NCBI GenBank assembly: GCA_032718565.1
Contig: JAVGVS010000012.1
Coordinates: 4,536,450 to 4,600,449, forward strand
DNA from: Distichodus sexfasciatus
Lineage: Eukaryota > Chordata > Actinopteri > Characiformes > Distichodontidae
DNA: 64,000 nt
Direction: 5' to 3'
This document shows, in pieces, positions 1-14,800 of this stretch. Under the pieces are notes generated by a model. That model did not search any database. It was not told the origin of the DNA and worked only from the letters and a program-made list of their open reading frames with translations. The position numbers and the translations under genes were made by a program. Numbering within the stretch: the stretch's first letter is position 1; every line of letters begins with the position of its first letter.

Positions 1-50
1 TAGGATTTGAACCCACACTCTCTTGATCCAGAGGTGAATGTTCTAACCAG
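1..50 (-). mobile_element. tRNA-derived SINE fragment at window edge
   Basis: The minus strand reads gtgggttcaaatccta, a Pol III B box, after a tRNA-like stretch. It is similar to the head at 34645-34735. It lies in an fndc3b intron and continues outside the window. Confidence 0.45.
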
Positions 51-207
51 TTTTTAACCATCAAATACTGCTAGAAATTACAGTTCAAGTGTAAACCTCT
101 AAATGCAGCAACAAATTGCTTGGGAATTCAAATTATGTTATAAAATAATGCATTTCCAAGAATGAGAACAACATGTAAACATGTAACATGTAACAACATG
201 TAAATTA

Positions 208-288
208 TTTGACTTGATTTGTCACGTTTCTCTGTATTAATTTGTGATTTAACAATTAATACAGAGAAACGTGACAAATCAAGTCAAA
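208..288. repeat. Perfect 34-base inverted repeat (hairpin) in fndc3b intron
   Basis: Arms 208-241 and 255-288 are exact complements around a 13-base loop; with one mismatch the pairing extends to about 203-293. The hairpin lies 135 bases before the first fndc3b exon in the window. It could be a small foldback element or a structured intronic RNA. Confidence 0.9.
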
Positions 289-422
289 AAATTTGCACCG
301 TTTGCCTCAATAAGTACTTAAATAAAATACCATGGACGTTAATGGTTTGTTTTATAGCCTTATGTAGCAGTCATTTTTCACTTTTCTGCCCTAATGTGCA
401 TTTGTTTGTGTGTTTGTTGCAG

Positions 423-2773
423 AGTAAGTGCGGTATGTAACTCTGTGAAGGGTCCGCATTCAGACATCAGGGCCTTCACGACCCACAGCGCCCCTCCTGA
501 GACCCCTCTACCCCCTCGGCTCTCTCACCGCACCAAGAGCTCCCTGACTCTGCAGTGGAAGGTAAAGCCACAGCTGACTAGTTTACTCAGTTGGATCACA
601 CAGTGTTCTGGTTTAAGCAGCTGTAATTAGGAAAGCTTCTCGTTCCAGCCTCCTGTCGATAATGGTTCAAAAATCACCAGCTACATTCTGGAATGGGACG
701 AGGTAAGGGCTTCTTTATGAATGTCTTCTATAAAGTCTGTATTACTCATTTATTCACATGAACTCAGGTCTGCCACCTTTCTCACTTCTAACACTTACTA
801 CCATCTTACTCACTGGCTCACGAACAGGTTGTCTTTGAACACAGAGAAGAGTGAGACCCTGTTACAGACTCTGAATGACTTTTTCTTTCTCCACCCGAGT
901 CATCCACAGTCATTTCCGTCTGTTTTAATGCTGCACCAAGCCACTTTGTTTTTCCTGTGTTTACCTGGAGGCTGTAGCTACGGGTCCACCCCCTTGTGTA
1001 ATTTTGGACTCACTGAGTAAAGCGTTACAGGGCCATTTCTGTTTATTTAGTCCTAGTTGGAATTAATGCAAGCATGCATGAAAGCAAATAAAGACCCAGT
1101 ACAATTCATGCTCTCTTTCCTTTGCTTGTCTATGTCGTCTATCTTTAAAATCATAACCCAGGTTACATGGAAAACGCTCCACACAGATATCTGTGGAATT
1201 AACTTTAACTTGAAGCACATGCGCATAACTGCAATTTGTAAATTAATATTTGCTTTTATCCATGTAAGTTAAGTCAACTTAACAGGCTTAAGGAGTTTTA
1301 AGATGTTGGGGCAAAATTAAAATAAAACAGTATTTCTTTAATATTATCATGCATTTAACTTAATCCTCAAAGTCCTTAACCATGACGCTTGCATGAGATG
1401 ATGTAATGTGTGTAATTGTTTCCGTTGGTTTCCTCTCAGCCCTGTCGTCCCTGCTTGGGCTGTTAGGTGCAAACATTTCTCATACCCTTTAGATGAGCTT
1501 GGACATGTCCGAAGCCCCTTTCAGGTTGTTGTGCAGTTTTATGGGGTGAAAGCCACTAGGCAGCTCCCCCTCCTACCGAGGCCATTTACTCTGAAAGGTC
1601 AACAAACCTTCACTGTTAATCCGAACTGGTTTCAGCCTACTCTTACAGGAACTGATGAATGAGAACCCTACTGATGCCCCGTCGATCTTCTTTTGTCCTG
1701 TGTACTGCACTGTTGTGAGGATTGTTGTTGGCTGTCAGCATAAAATAGATGCATGTAGTATTTTCACATCTTTTGGTTTGTCTGCCCAGGGAAAGAAAGG
1801 CAGTGTCTTCAGAGAGTGTTACTTCGGCGCGCAGCGGCATTTCAAAGTCACACGCCTGTGTGCCCTTGTCGGTTACACGTTCCGAGTGGCCGCCCTCAAT
1901 GACATCGGACCCAGGTGTGTGTTCGTTTGGTGTGTCTTGAGTGTGTGTGTCTGTTTGGTTGATTGTGGTTTTATATGACTATATTTAATAGTCAATGAGG
2001 TGCGGCATGGGTGCGCTTTTATGGCCGAAATCATATATCTGTGTTTATTTTGCATGAGCTCATATGGCCCTCTTTTTCCTGGAGCCAAATTCCCTGCTGT
2101 CCTGTTTGCTGCATGTTTAAAGTAATCAAGTGCTGTCCCCATGGTGTCCTCAAGTTTAATGACTTGCTCAATAAGAGATCTCCTACCGAGCCAGAAGCTG
2201 TTAGCGGGCGGCGGGGAGAGTGACGTGACAGCAGAGTCACTCCAGACTACTGGAATCTGTAGCAGGCTGCTGCCTCCCTTACGCTAGAAGGCTGTGTTGA
2301 GTCACATCTCCGTCAGTGGGAATGAGCAGAATTTATTAGCACCTACACACTCCCTTCCCCCTTTTTCCCTCCCTGCTTTCCTCCTGCTTCTGTGCACTCA
2401 TGACCCCCAAAATCTCTTCACCAGCGGTTTCAGCCCAGAGGTGGTGTTCCACACCACAGGCAGCCTGCCCCAGATACCACTGGCTCCACGTCTGCTCCGC
2501 GCAGGTCCGTCCTGGGTGATGCTGGAATGGAGCCGGCCCAGCGGATGTGGCCCAGATGAGGCGCTAACGTACAGCCTGGAGATGCAGGACGAGAGCAAGG
2601 TGACCAAAGTTATGAAGATGATATATACACACAAGCATGTATACATAGATACACTGGCATACAGTATATGAGATAAATGCACACACATATAGCATGAATA
2701 TACTGTATATATACACTGTACATATATATATACACACACACACACACAGTATATATATATATATCTATATCTA

Positions 2774-2818
<45 letters not shown>

Positions 2819-5800
2819 TATATACATATATATACATACATACATACATGCATACATACTAGGCTGGGTTCAAAATCGATTCAATTGATCAATATCGACT
2901 CATTCGAAAATACGAGTATAGATCTCAAAATTCGCGGATCGACCTTCGGCGGCTATAAAATTACTTCGCGATCACAGAAAAGGAGAGCTATAAAAGGTGA
3001 GACCGGCAAAACCGAAGCCAACAGATCCATACGAAGCTGCTCCGCCAATCACCGCCTGCCTAAAGGCCGATGTTTGGCAACACTTCAGTTTTAAAAACAA
3101 GTTATTTTACAAATCACAAAAACTAGTATTGACGCAAAGAAATTTTCTAAATAAATCGACATCAACGAATCTAATCGAGAATTGAATCGATCATAACCTT
3201 GTGAATCTAAATCAAATTGATTCAGGAAATCAGCAAATCTATACCCAGCCCTAATACATATACATACATACATATGTGATATATATATATATATAATATA
3301 TATATATATACATATCCTGTGCCTCTCACATCTCTTTCAAAGCAATTTTGCGCTGTAATGTCTTTTTTGCTGTATGGATCATGTCATAGCTGGCATTACA
3401 TCACCACCCCACTCCAGAACAAAATGAACTTTTTCCACTTTGGCCCTGAGGGGAATTCCCTAAATGCTTTGGCCATTAGTTGTGTGCTTTAGCCATGCTT
3501 GTGGGACTGTTGTCGGTTAATTGCCCATCATCCACAGCTGTCTGAGCGAATGGAATATTGTGGAACTGTGACTAATTATCACTGTGTGAATCATTTGTGT
3601 GCCTTTTTTCAGCTTTTCAGCTGTTCACATTGTGCATGTTTACATGGATAAAACATTAAGAAGGCATATTATTACTGAAATCTGGGGGCTTTTGTTACGG
3701 TACTTACTGTTCGTTGGTGTTTGTAACGTTGTGTGTCTCTGCAGGGAACAGAGTTCCAGAGTGTGTACGGTGGGGCAGACCTAAGCAGCAGGGTGGAGGG
3801 GCTGGCCAGAAACACCCAGTACAGGTTTAGGGTGAGTGAGTGGACAATCTTTGCTCTCCTTAATCATCAAGAACACCCTGTGGTGACATGCCCATTAGTT
3901 GATTAAAAAATCTGATTTTCATAAACATCAACAATCAACATTCAACAACATTCAACAATCAACATTGTTTGTCTGGTTTACACTTAAAATACTTTTTCTC
4001 AGTGGTCTCAGTGCAGCTGAACTTAATTCTTCCTGTTTAATGCAGTGTAACTGCCTGGCATGTTAAAGAAATCAAGAATGAGACTAACATTTAGCTGTTG
4101 TGCAGACTTAATTGAAGAAACATAATTGCAGGAAGCCACTTGCTACAATCAAATCCAATTAAACCGCCTGGACCTCCTGAACAACCTTTTTTAGGCTCCC
4201 CTTCACATCCACCCCTTCTCTTTGCTGCCCCCTACAGTTGGCTACCTGCAGTTCAGAATGGCGCAGCGCCCCAAGCTCTGTACTTATGTGCAGGACCAGC
4301 ACAGACAAACCGGGACCTCCGGCGGCTCCCCGCATCAGTGCGGTCACCTCACACAGTTTTTGTGTGACATGGGGTGAGTCTCAAGAGCTCAGCATGAAAA
4401 CTGAACAATTTTTTAAGCGAATCCTGGTATTTTCGAACTTTTGTTTCTTGATTTTTTTTGTGCAGATCCCCCACAGGACGACGGAGGTTGTGGGGACTTG
4501 ACGTACCTCCTGGAGATGTCTGAAGGGAATTCTGAAGGTGTTGTTACATTTTGCTCCATTTTTCCTCATGTTTTTGTTAAAGTTATTGCTTGTTAACCTA
4601 AAAAAGACAGGTTTAAAAGACTGATTCTTACTTTCACCGTCCAGCGGTGAGCCAGTGGGATGCTGTATATCGTGGGCCGTCACGGGAGCGCATGTGTGAG
4701 GATCTGAAGGCGAAAACTCAGTACTCGCTTCGCGTCCGTGCCGTCAGCACAGGAGGTCTCAGCCAGGTATAAACGAAAATGTCATTGTTGGAATTATCAC
4801 ACCTTCTGACAATTTTAAGCTGGCTGAGTGATACTCAGTTATGGGTCAATGCAGCTCCAAGTCATTTCCTTCTTCAGAACACAAACTTATCGACCAAGCT
4901 GATGTGGTACTCAAACCTCACAAGCGAGAATGGTTCTGAAACTTGAGTTTTAATCATATGAGTTTAAAATCATAGTGGGTTTTAAAAACCTTTTTATCTA
5001 TGGCATTTCACATTTGCAACATTTTCAAAGTCAAAGTAAACTTTATTGTCATCTCTGTTATATGCTGTACAAGTATACAGAGAGACGAGACGACGTTTTA
5101 ACAGCACAAAGAACGGAGAAAAAATAAGGCACATGGAAAAAGCAATATAAAAATAGAATATAATATATACTTCAAACTAGAAGTAGCAAGAGAGACAATT
5201 GGTCTTAATCTTCGCCAGAGTCACCTAATTACATGGACAGTCTCTCTGGACCAAGGATTAGTGTTCTTGATCAGGAGCTTAGCGATAGAGCCGGACTTCA
5301 TCCCATGACCTCCTGGCCTGTAAACCAGTATTCCACCACCAGTCCACCAACATATCATCAACAATGTCATATTTATGGATTTTAGCAGATGCTCTTTCTC
5401 AGAACGACTTACATTTCCTAATTACAGGCACAGCCTTGCTGGAGCGACTTAAAAGGTCTTGCTTTGGAACTTAATGGTTTCATCATCAATCAGACATCAT
5501 ACATAATGTAACATTGCTTTATATTGAACAGGCGGCCTATTTTTAATGTTTGTCTGATTGAGCTCAGGAATAAAAATGTCATTATATTTTATTTGGCTTT
5601 TGTGATTTGAATCATAATTTGGATCAAAATTGGATCATACTAGGCTTTGTGTTATTGGAGGACAATCAAATCATTGACCGTTCAATCAGTATAATATCTT
5701 ACTGTGGTAAACTTGTGATTTACACCATCATTAATGGTTTGTGATGAGTGGGGAATATTCTGTGTGTTTTACGTCAAATGTGCGTATTGTCTTGCAGTGT

Positions 5801-8800
5801 ACAGACAGTCTGGTGGTCTGCACTCTGAGCCTGCCTCCCGGCCCCTGCCGTCCCCTCGCTGTTCAGGGGACTGTCAAACACAGGGAGGTGACCTTATGTT
5901 GGGGTGAGAGCACGTCCTGCTTCTCGTACTCTTCCAAACACCACAAACACACACGTACACACAACCTATGAGTCAGTACTGTTTTTGTTTTTCTTTTCCC
6001 ATCCCACATCGCTATTCTGTTTCTTCTCATTGTATTAACTTTCCTTGTTCCCTGTGAAAATCAACTGCACTGCGTGTTCCACTCTTTGTAAATATTTCCG
6101 TTCACTTGCCCCCCTCTGCCATCCAGAATGAATCATTAGCTTAATTGCACATCTTGCTGAAGCCATTCATTTAAAAGCCACTTTTATTTAGTCGGTGCTT
6201 TTTGCATTTCTGCCGTAATTACTGTTCAGCCATATTAATACATTATCTGGCAAGATTTTCATGGTGAACGTTACCTGTTAAATCTTATTATTAAATGGCT
6301 CTCTGCATCCATTTAGATTAGGGAGTAAAGGGAAAAAAGCAGAAATTTGTTTTTAGCAGAGCTTCGCATTAAGTGACTTTAAATACACACTCAGTATGCT
6401 CTGATTAAAAGTGCAGCTGTTTATTTCTAACACCCTCCAGAGTTGCTAAAGAGAGTGTTAATGAAAGGCCTCCCTTAAAATCACTCATCATTCTAATAGG
6501 CTCAAAATTCTCATTTGATTTAATTTCATCATTTTCACACAAGATCCTGAAAAGTCACCGTGCTGTTTAATTCCGTATCACATTTTTGAGTCAGCACAGA
6601 TCTCACAGACATCTGACAACAGTAGAGTAATAATTTTACACATTCATGCACATATTTATGACCTCCACGATCATTTCTACTCTTATTTCCAGTCTTAAAT
6701 GAATGTTTATGTTGTTGTTCATCTTTAACTTGACCTTTGTAAATGTAAATATTGGGGCGAAACTTGTGCAGTCTGTCTGACTTTTCTCTGACATTTTTAT
6801 AATGCTTTATTCGCTGTCAACTGTATTTGAGCTGTGAAAAAACCTTTACTATGTGCATTTTGTTAACTCTTTACGCACATATAGTATAGTGCAGAGAAAA
6901 CAACACATCAAAGAATGATTTATCGTCTGTCCTCTAGGGCAGAGGCGGTCCGCGTCGGCAGTGCTGGTTGTCCATGACACGCAATCCAGTTTCACTACTA
7001 AAATAACTTTCAAAAAATTATTTAATTTGATTTCTTTTTCAAAACATTTCCATATGGGCATCCTTGTGAATAAGGAACTTAATGGTTACAGACTACTGCT
7101 TAGTCTGAAGTGGTGGTCCCTGGGACAGAACCAGTTGAAAACCGCTGCTCTTGGGAATCAAACCAAGGTCAAAAAGCCCACTAAAATGCATCAGATGCAT
7201 AACACATTCACAGAAGTGTAATTATGTGAAAACACAAAACACTGACAATATTCCTTTTAACTCCACAATTTCTAAGTTTTGAGGCCTTCATTATAGAACA
7301 TCCATCTACATTTAAAACCGTGGCTTTCAGTAAAAAAAGAACTTAGTTTTTTGGTTCAGTGCCTTAATTTAGTGTGTTCAAGATCATAGCGAATGTTCAT
7401 TGTTGTGGATGTATTTGAACATCCCTGAGTGTGTTACAATAAAGCTGTAGTGATTTCAGACAGCAATGGACTGAACATCTGTTTAAGAGTGTTGGTACAA
7501 TGGACGAGTAAGTGAATGAACTGTAATTGCTGTTCACGCAGTGAAACACTTTAAAATGTGCATTTCTGTTAGTAATCTCTTCAGATTAAAAAAACAACAT
7601 ATTTTTGATTTGATGAAAGGCAGCTCTAAACCCCTCACCTTGATCTAGCTGTAATAACAACCCTGTTTTTCCCAGCGTGCCCCCTCCCCTCCCCTCTGTT
7701 ATTGATCACTTCCACCTTATGTATGTGGGCAGCGGCGTTGCTGAGGGAACTGCCACCTCGCTAGCCTGATGTGTGTTTGTACATGTGTTTACTGGGCTGG
7801 ATTATGTAATGAGAGTGAGATAAACTGAATGTTCGTGTGCTTGTTCTTTGTTTTGTTTTGTTTTTTCGTTTTTGAATTTTTGCTGGGCTTTGTTTTTCTT
7901 CTCTCTTGCCCCCAATCTCTCTTTACTCTGTCCAGAAGGCCCAGTTTGTGATGACGAGAATGAAAGCCTGGTCTACAGCGTGGAGATGAGTGGACTGGAG
8001 AAGGAAACCGAGGCTGTAGAGGTGTACCACGGAGCACAAACAGAGTGTACTGTGGGTAGTCTGCTCCCTGGCGCCATCTACAGGTTCCGGGTTCGGGCTG
8101 CCAATGATGCTGGGGTACGTCAGGACCATGTAGCTCAGATGAAAACAGTAAAGTGATATAGTGACAGATCAGTTTATGACCATCTTGTTTCAATATTAGG
8201 TAGAAGGCATAGAATTTAGTTATAAATACTGGAAGATTACTCCAGACTATGGACTCAGTAATGACTATGTTTAATCTGGCGCCTTTCTCAGATTACAAGG
8301 TGGAACTTAAAGGTCCCATATTATACCCTTTTTTCAGCAAGTTAAAGTAGGTCTAAGAGCTCCAATAAACATGTCTCTGAAGTAGTTTGCTGAAAATACC
8401 TCTCAGATTAGGCATTTTCACCTGCTTTTACCTCTCTATTTCAGTCCCTTTTATAACAGGCTACTTCTCATTAGTATTCCTAAATGCAAAACTCCGGAAC
8501 TGGGGCGTAGACCGCACGGCGAGTGTTTACCTCCTATGAAAATAATCGACATGGTTGCTGCTAACAGGCCATCCACACAGACATACATGTTCAACACAAC
8601 ACTCCGCCGGTAGACTTCTTTATTGTGATTTCTACGCTGGCGCTTGCGAGCAAAAATGGCAGATGATTATGCATCGATTATGTGACTAATTTTAACACCC
8701 CTAGTGTGAAGACCACAGTCCATTTCGGAATTTGGTGTTTTTGCAGAATTTTTGGTTTACAGATATTTGACATGCAGGGTAGCAACAGTGCAGAAGCGCT

Positions 8801-11800
8801 GTTTAAATATTATATTTATATATCTGTCGTACTTAGATTTAGTCAGTTTTAACGTGTATGGGCTTTAATATCAAGCTGTCTTACAGCATGAAACTTTTAA
8901 ATATGACAGGAATAATACTGTCTAAATGTTCCACAGGACCATAAAACCAGTTACTAGGAAATACATACACATGCATACTTATCCACACAAAGAACAAACA
9001 GGGGTGAGGCTGGTGTAAATAAAGGGCACTGCTGGTGGGAGAGTGTCAGGTAATCAAGGTCAAGAAGGGGATCTCGGCTCAGTAGCCGTGGGATTGGGAT
9101 CGTTGTAAGGACTGGTTGATATGCAGAGCCGTGACACGGCCACAATGAGAGGATTCAATTTAATTATCAGTTAACTTTGTTCACATTTTCATGTCACGAT
9201 GTGCCACTCACGCCTCAAGAGGGTTTTGTCCTCAGTACTGGGAACTTATTTCTAATTTTGTCCTTCCTCTCCCTTTCAGTACGGTCCGTTCTCCGACCTC
9301 CTTGAGGTGACCACTGCAGCAGGACCTCCAGGCCAGTGTGCGGCGCCGGTCATCAGCTTGACCTCACACACCTGTGCAGTGGTGAGCTGGGCGGTGAGTC
9401 GAGCTGCAGTGAGACATTTTCTGATCCTCTTTGAGTCTCTGCAAAAGTAAAGTGTTTCTCTCTGCTCACCAAGTAACATATTGTAGTTTCTTTGTCTTGG
9501 TTTCTTTGTAAGTAGACAGTAACACGGTTTCACTCACCGCTATGGGGCTCTTTGGACCAGTAAATAAAGTATCTAAAATGGACTAAATCACAGGATAAAC
9601 ACATCACCGGTTCCTATCCTCTCAACAAAATACATTTCCCATTATATTCATTCAGTCCTGCTGGGTAATAGGCCTCTCTAGGGAGTACAGAAGGTGTTTG
9701 AGAGGTTCTTCTCTTACAGTCACATCCTCACATGGCCCATCTCGCTCCTTTCCTGCTCAAAATGGTGTATTAATCTATCCCACATATTTCACACTGCTGC
9801 CAAAAATGTTTTCAAGTTTCGCCTTTATGCTAGTTTGACAAATGTGGTCATTGTTGGATAAAACTTGCTCTGATTGTTTGCTGAGAATTGCTTTCTGCAT
9901 TCTGCATTTTTTCTTAATGAAGAGCAGAATGCAAAATATTTTGTAAAATTACACAAGGAAACATAACTAACGTGAACAAAAACCATGCAGCTCTTTAACA
10001 TTTCTCTGCAAAGTCCCCAAAATGTGGCGTAACATCCTCAAGTGTCGAAAAGTAGCCATTGTTCTCTTTTTCATGTTCCATTCTCTCTTAGTTGCTCCGG
10101 ACAGTGGGTCTTAATTGCGTTGTGTCTGAGTGTTAATTGCTCCGATTTCACTCGAAAGCGTGTACCCAGCGTTTCCAGGAGACTGAGGCTGAGTCTCTGA
10201 TTTGTTCCATCAGACGGACGAGAGCTCGGGGGCGGATGTTTCCGGATACCAGCTGGAGTGGGGTCGCGAACAGGACTCCTTGGAAGCAGTTTACAGTGGG
10301 CCTGAAACCTTCTGTGAAATATACACCCTGGAGGCAGCAACAAGCTACTGCTGCAGGTTACAGGTGAGCATCAATCTGCAATCTGTAATTTGTCACTACT
10401 GCCGAATCTGTGTATCATTCGTTCATTTGTTTATTCACTTGAAACCAAAATTTAAAAAAAAACCCAAAACGAAAAAGAAAGTAACGAATAACGACTCATT
10501 TACTCTGCTATGTACAATACAATGCTGCAGCTGCACTTGGCACTTTAAAAAATCATCTCTTTGCACCTGTCCTGCCCTAGCACATTTACATTTACAATTT
10601 TTACAATGTTTACATTCTCAGATTTGCACATTTAACTTTATTTAACTTTATGTTCCTTATGTTCCTTATTGTATAATATATAGTTTTATTTTTGTCCTGT
10701 TACCCCAGCCTCCGTATTTAAGTTAGTATTTATGTTTGTAAGTTTGTATTGCGTCTCTATCTTCCTTGTCTATTGCACAGCGGATCAGGATACATTTCAC
10801 TGCTTGTTGTACCTGTATAACTTGCACGTGACAAATAAAGAATCTTGAATCTTGAATCTTGACTACCCACCCTTAGAGAAACCAAAAAGGAATAAGGGTG
10901 TGTGTTTCCTGTTTTATCCATTTTTGATTTGAGACCAAATTTGGAAATCGAAAAATGAGTCGTTATTCATTACTTTCTTTTTAGTTTTGTAAACAAATTT
11001 TGAAAAAATGTGTGTTGTTTTGGGTTTTTTTTGTTTCAAGTGGAAAAACAAATGAACGAACGAGCAACAAATATCATTAAGCAAATAATGCTGTAAATAA
11101 AATTATGATATGTACCAACCATAAAATCATAAATCTTCTCACTCGTGTACTGATATTTCCAAAAATAATTTAAAAATAGTTGAACGCAATTGAAATTGAC
11201 CTAAAAGTCTGAAGTAGACTGTAAATAACTTATTCCAATTTTATAAGTTTAAATGCTATATTATTTTACTTCAGTTCTATACGTCATAATAAACCAATAT
11301 AATTTCCCCAAAAACACAATATTATGAGCGAGTAAGTAAAAGTAAGTTGTAGTAAAATGTGATTAATAAGGGACGTTGGATGTTTTAAGGATTGTGAGTT
11401 TTTCTGATGGACCAGTTCTACCACATTTAATGGTTTCTGCCTCAGGTAACTGCAGGCACATGATTTTTGAGAATCCTTGTGGGTCTAATGAGAGTTGTTA
11501 GAGATCGTCTGCCAGAAAAGACTCTCATGGAAATCAGTCTTTCTTTTCTTCAAGTGCTCTTCAAGGAAAGGAAATTAAAAGAAGAGGGGATAATATTGAT
11601 TATGGCCTCTGGAGTCACAAAGCTCCAGTCTGATATATTATTGTCCTCTGCCTTTCTGCTGATGTTCCCAGTCACAGTTACTACTAGCACGTATTCGGAA
11701 GGCGGGCTGCACTGTTCATTTAGCTGACATGTTTATAAACCAGGTGTAATGGCACCAGACAGGTTTAAATGCAACTTTTTTGTCATGTCATTTGATGGTT

Positions 11801-14800
11801 GGTTGAAAATTTTGTGTGTGAGTGTGATGTAAGTGACACAGGACCTGCCACAGTAGCACACCTTGTACCTTAATATCAGTCATGGTCAAAATTAAAGTCT
11901 GATACCGATAATCGGCAAAATGCCTAATCTCGGCCCGATCATTGGCCCGACTGATAATCGATCGACCCTTGGTCTTGATACAGATCGCTGGCCCCTGAAT
12001 TACCTTGAATCGATATCAGACATTGACAGATATTGAAGCAGACATCAAATTGTTATCTATGGAATCAATATAATGACATTTCTTGATGAATGTTATGATT
12101 TAGTCCCCCACTGATTCATCAGAATAATTTGTGTGCTTTTCATGAATCTCTGACGCTGTTTTTTGTTGCAGGCAACCAACCAAGCGGGGACAGGCCCCTA
12201 TAGCGAGCTGGCATGGTGCCACACGCCGGCAGCTGCCCCTGACGTCGTGGTCGGCCTTTGCCTCCAGGACTGTGTCTTCCTGTCAGTGGAGGGGGAGCCC
12301 TTCTCCCACTCCACCTGCCTGGCACTGGCCTGGGACGAGCCAAGCTGCAATGGCCAGGAGATCACATGCTACACCATCGCCTTGGGAGACACGCTCATCG
12401 CGGCGGGCAGCGAGACTCATTATGTGATCAGGAACCTGCAGCCGGACACCGAGTACAGGTGAGAAATGAAGCGGCATGATTCAGTTTGGATCCGGAACAG
12501 GACGGGCAATGGTCACAGGTTTATTTTAGGGGTTAAACGATATATCGATTCAGTGATCAGTGAGCTAGGAGCATCGATCCAAAATGGAACACTGATTAGA
12601 CATCTTACATATTGTAACATCCCTTGCCAAGGATGCCCATAGATGTCAGCTGGTTTTGTCACAATTTTATTAACTGCCATAACACAGGCTACTATGTTCT
12701 GTTCCTGAGGATTAACAATGTCATATGATATTTTAATTGCTTTTTGGGATTTGATATGAATAGAAGTGATTGTGTCAAATCAGCAAATGAAATGATCTCA
12801 CAGTCGTTCATTGAATCAGTATAATAATGTATCCATTTCTTAAAGATATTCTTCTTATTGGATTAACTCTTTCATTCATTCATTTTAGCCACTAAGTCAG
12901 AATCTATGAATGGGTGTTGACTCATGTGAACTCCGTGCATATGTGAAAAGTTGTATCAGATACACAGATAGAGACAAGAACGTACAGTACTGTGCAAAAG
13001 TTTTAGGCAGGTGTGAAAAAATGCTGTAAACAAAGAATGCTTTCAAAAATTGGAAGTGTTAATCATTTATGTTCATCAATCAACAAAATGAAGTGAGTGA
13101 ACAAAAGAGAAATCTAAATCAAATCAATATTTGGTGTGACCATCCTTTGCCTTCAAAACAGCATCAATTCTTCTAGGTACACTTGCACACAGTTTTTGAA
13201 GGAACTCGGCTGGTAGGTATTTGTCTGGGAGAGACCTTGCTGATGCAGTATAACTACCTTGTGTCTTGTTGCTGTGCTCAATCTTGCCATGACATGAAAC
13301 TGCCTTCCACAACCTCACCTTGGTAGCAGAGTTTGGCCCAGTTTTAAGCCTCCTACACAGCTGTTTCTGTTTCAGTTAATGACTGTGTTTCAACCTACGT
13401 GTGACATTGATGATCATTAGCACCTGTTTGGTATAATTGGTTGATCATACACCTGACTATAATCCTTCAAAATCCCTGACTTTGTGCAAGTGTTTTCCCA
13501 CCTGCCTAAAACTTTTGCACAGTGCTGTAGATCAAACTAGAGGCCTCAAGATCAGGCTGCTTTCTAAAAACTCCAGGATAAAAATGTGAGGAGTAATAGT
13601 CCAATAACACTAGACTTTATTATGCTCTTCCATACAATAAAAGAATCAAAAGTAAATTTGCAGTTGGTAGCTGCAAGTCCCACTCTTTTTTCCACACATT
13701 TTTAGGACAAATTAAGAAAATCAACTTTCGTTGGCAAAAGTTAATCTTCTGTTTTATAATGTGTCCAATAACAGAATGATAGGGTTAAACCAAGTATGGA
13801 AACCTATTCATTTACAAAGTTTTTCATGGCAGTGATTTCATTTTTGAAATCTTTATTACTCAAAAGAGATGCTGCTTTCTAAAAACTGTTGCCTAATTCC
13901 TATTGCTATTTAACCCCAGGGAGAAGGAAAAATATTAATGCTAAAAACAGACTCACTTCCAAGCAATAAGAGGGTATTGCTCCAGCCTTTCACTTAGCTC
14001 CTTTTATGCCAGTTGTCCTTGTGACATTAGTACATCAGAAATAGATCAAATTACACGAAAAAATGAATGTCAGTTAATAGATACAACGTGACTACCAGAG
14101 AGAAAAGTCATTTCAGTGAGAAAATGTCTCCTATAATTATCAAAGATGTCATTTTTAGAAATTTCATGAGGCCAATGTTGCAATTAAGTGCACTGGTTTA
14201 AAATTTAGGCCAAAAATGAATCATAATAATCTTTCATTTTATTTGAAAAGATAAGAATAAACATTTCCATTCGAGCAACATAAAAGACCAGAAACACTCC
14301 TGTGTTTAACTCACGCTTTTGTTCATCCCCAGCCCTAGTGATGCATTTGGTATTTTACTGCTAAGTACTGCAAGAGAGTTCAGGGTTCATTTCTGTAATG
14401 GATTTAGAGTTCAGGCACCTCTTTTTGTGATGTTCAGGGTTTCAAGCTCAAGTCACGTAATAGCGGCTCCAAGACAGAGCTACGTGGCAATGAGGACCCG
14501 TCAGCTGATTAGACAGAAAGCTCTAAATCCTGCATGTCAAAAAATAGACAAGGAGTCAGTGGTTTAAAACGGTGCCCTGTAGACCCAACATTTTAGAATG
14601 AATAGTGTAAGAGCACTGTAGGCACAACAAGAAGCTAGATGCAAGTGCAAGATGCTGGAGGGCATTTATTAACAAAAACTGGATCAAACAAACAATTTTT
14701 TGCCTTGAAACTGCAAAACAGACAAAATCAAAACACAAACCAGAGACCACTCAAATGACCAGCAACTCAATGGATACCACAAAATACTTAGACAAAGAAG

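Noticed and set aside
2398..2888. Tyr/Ile-rich open frames on both strands
   Set aside because: They are translations of the TA/CA microsatellite; only the fndc3b exon 2425-2599 in this stretch is coding.
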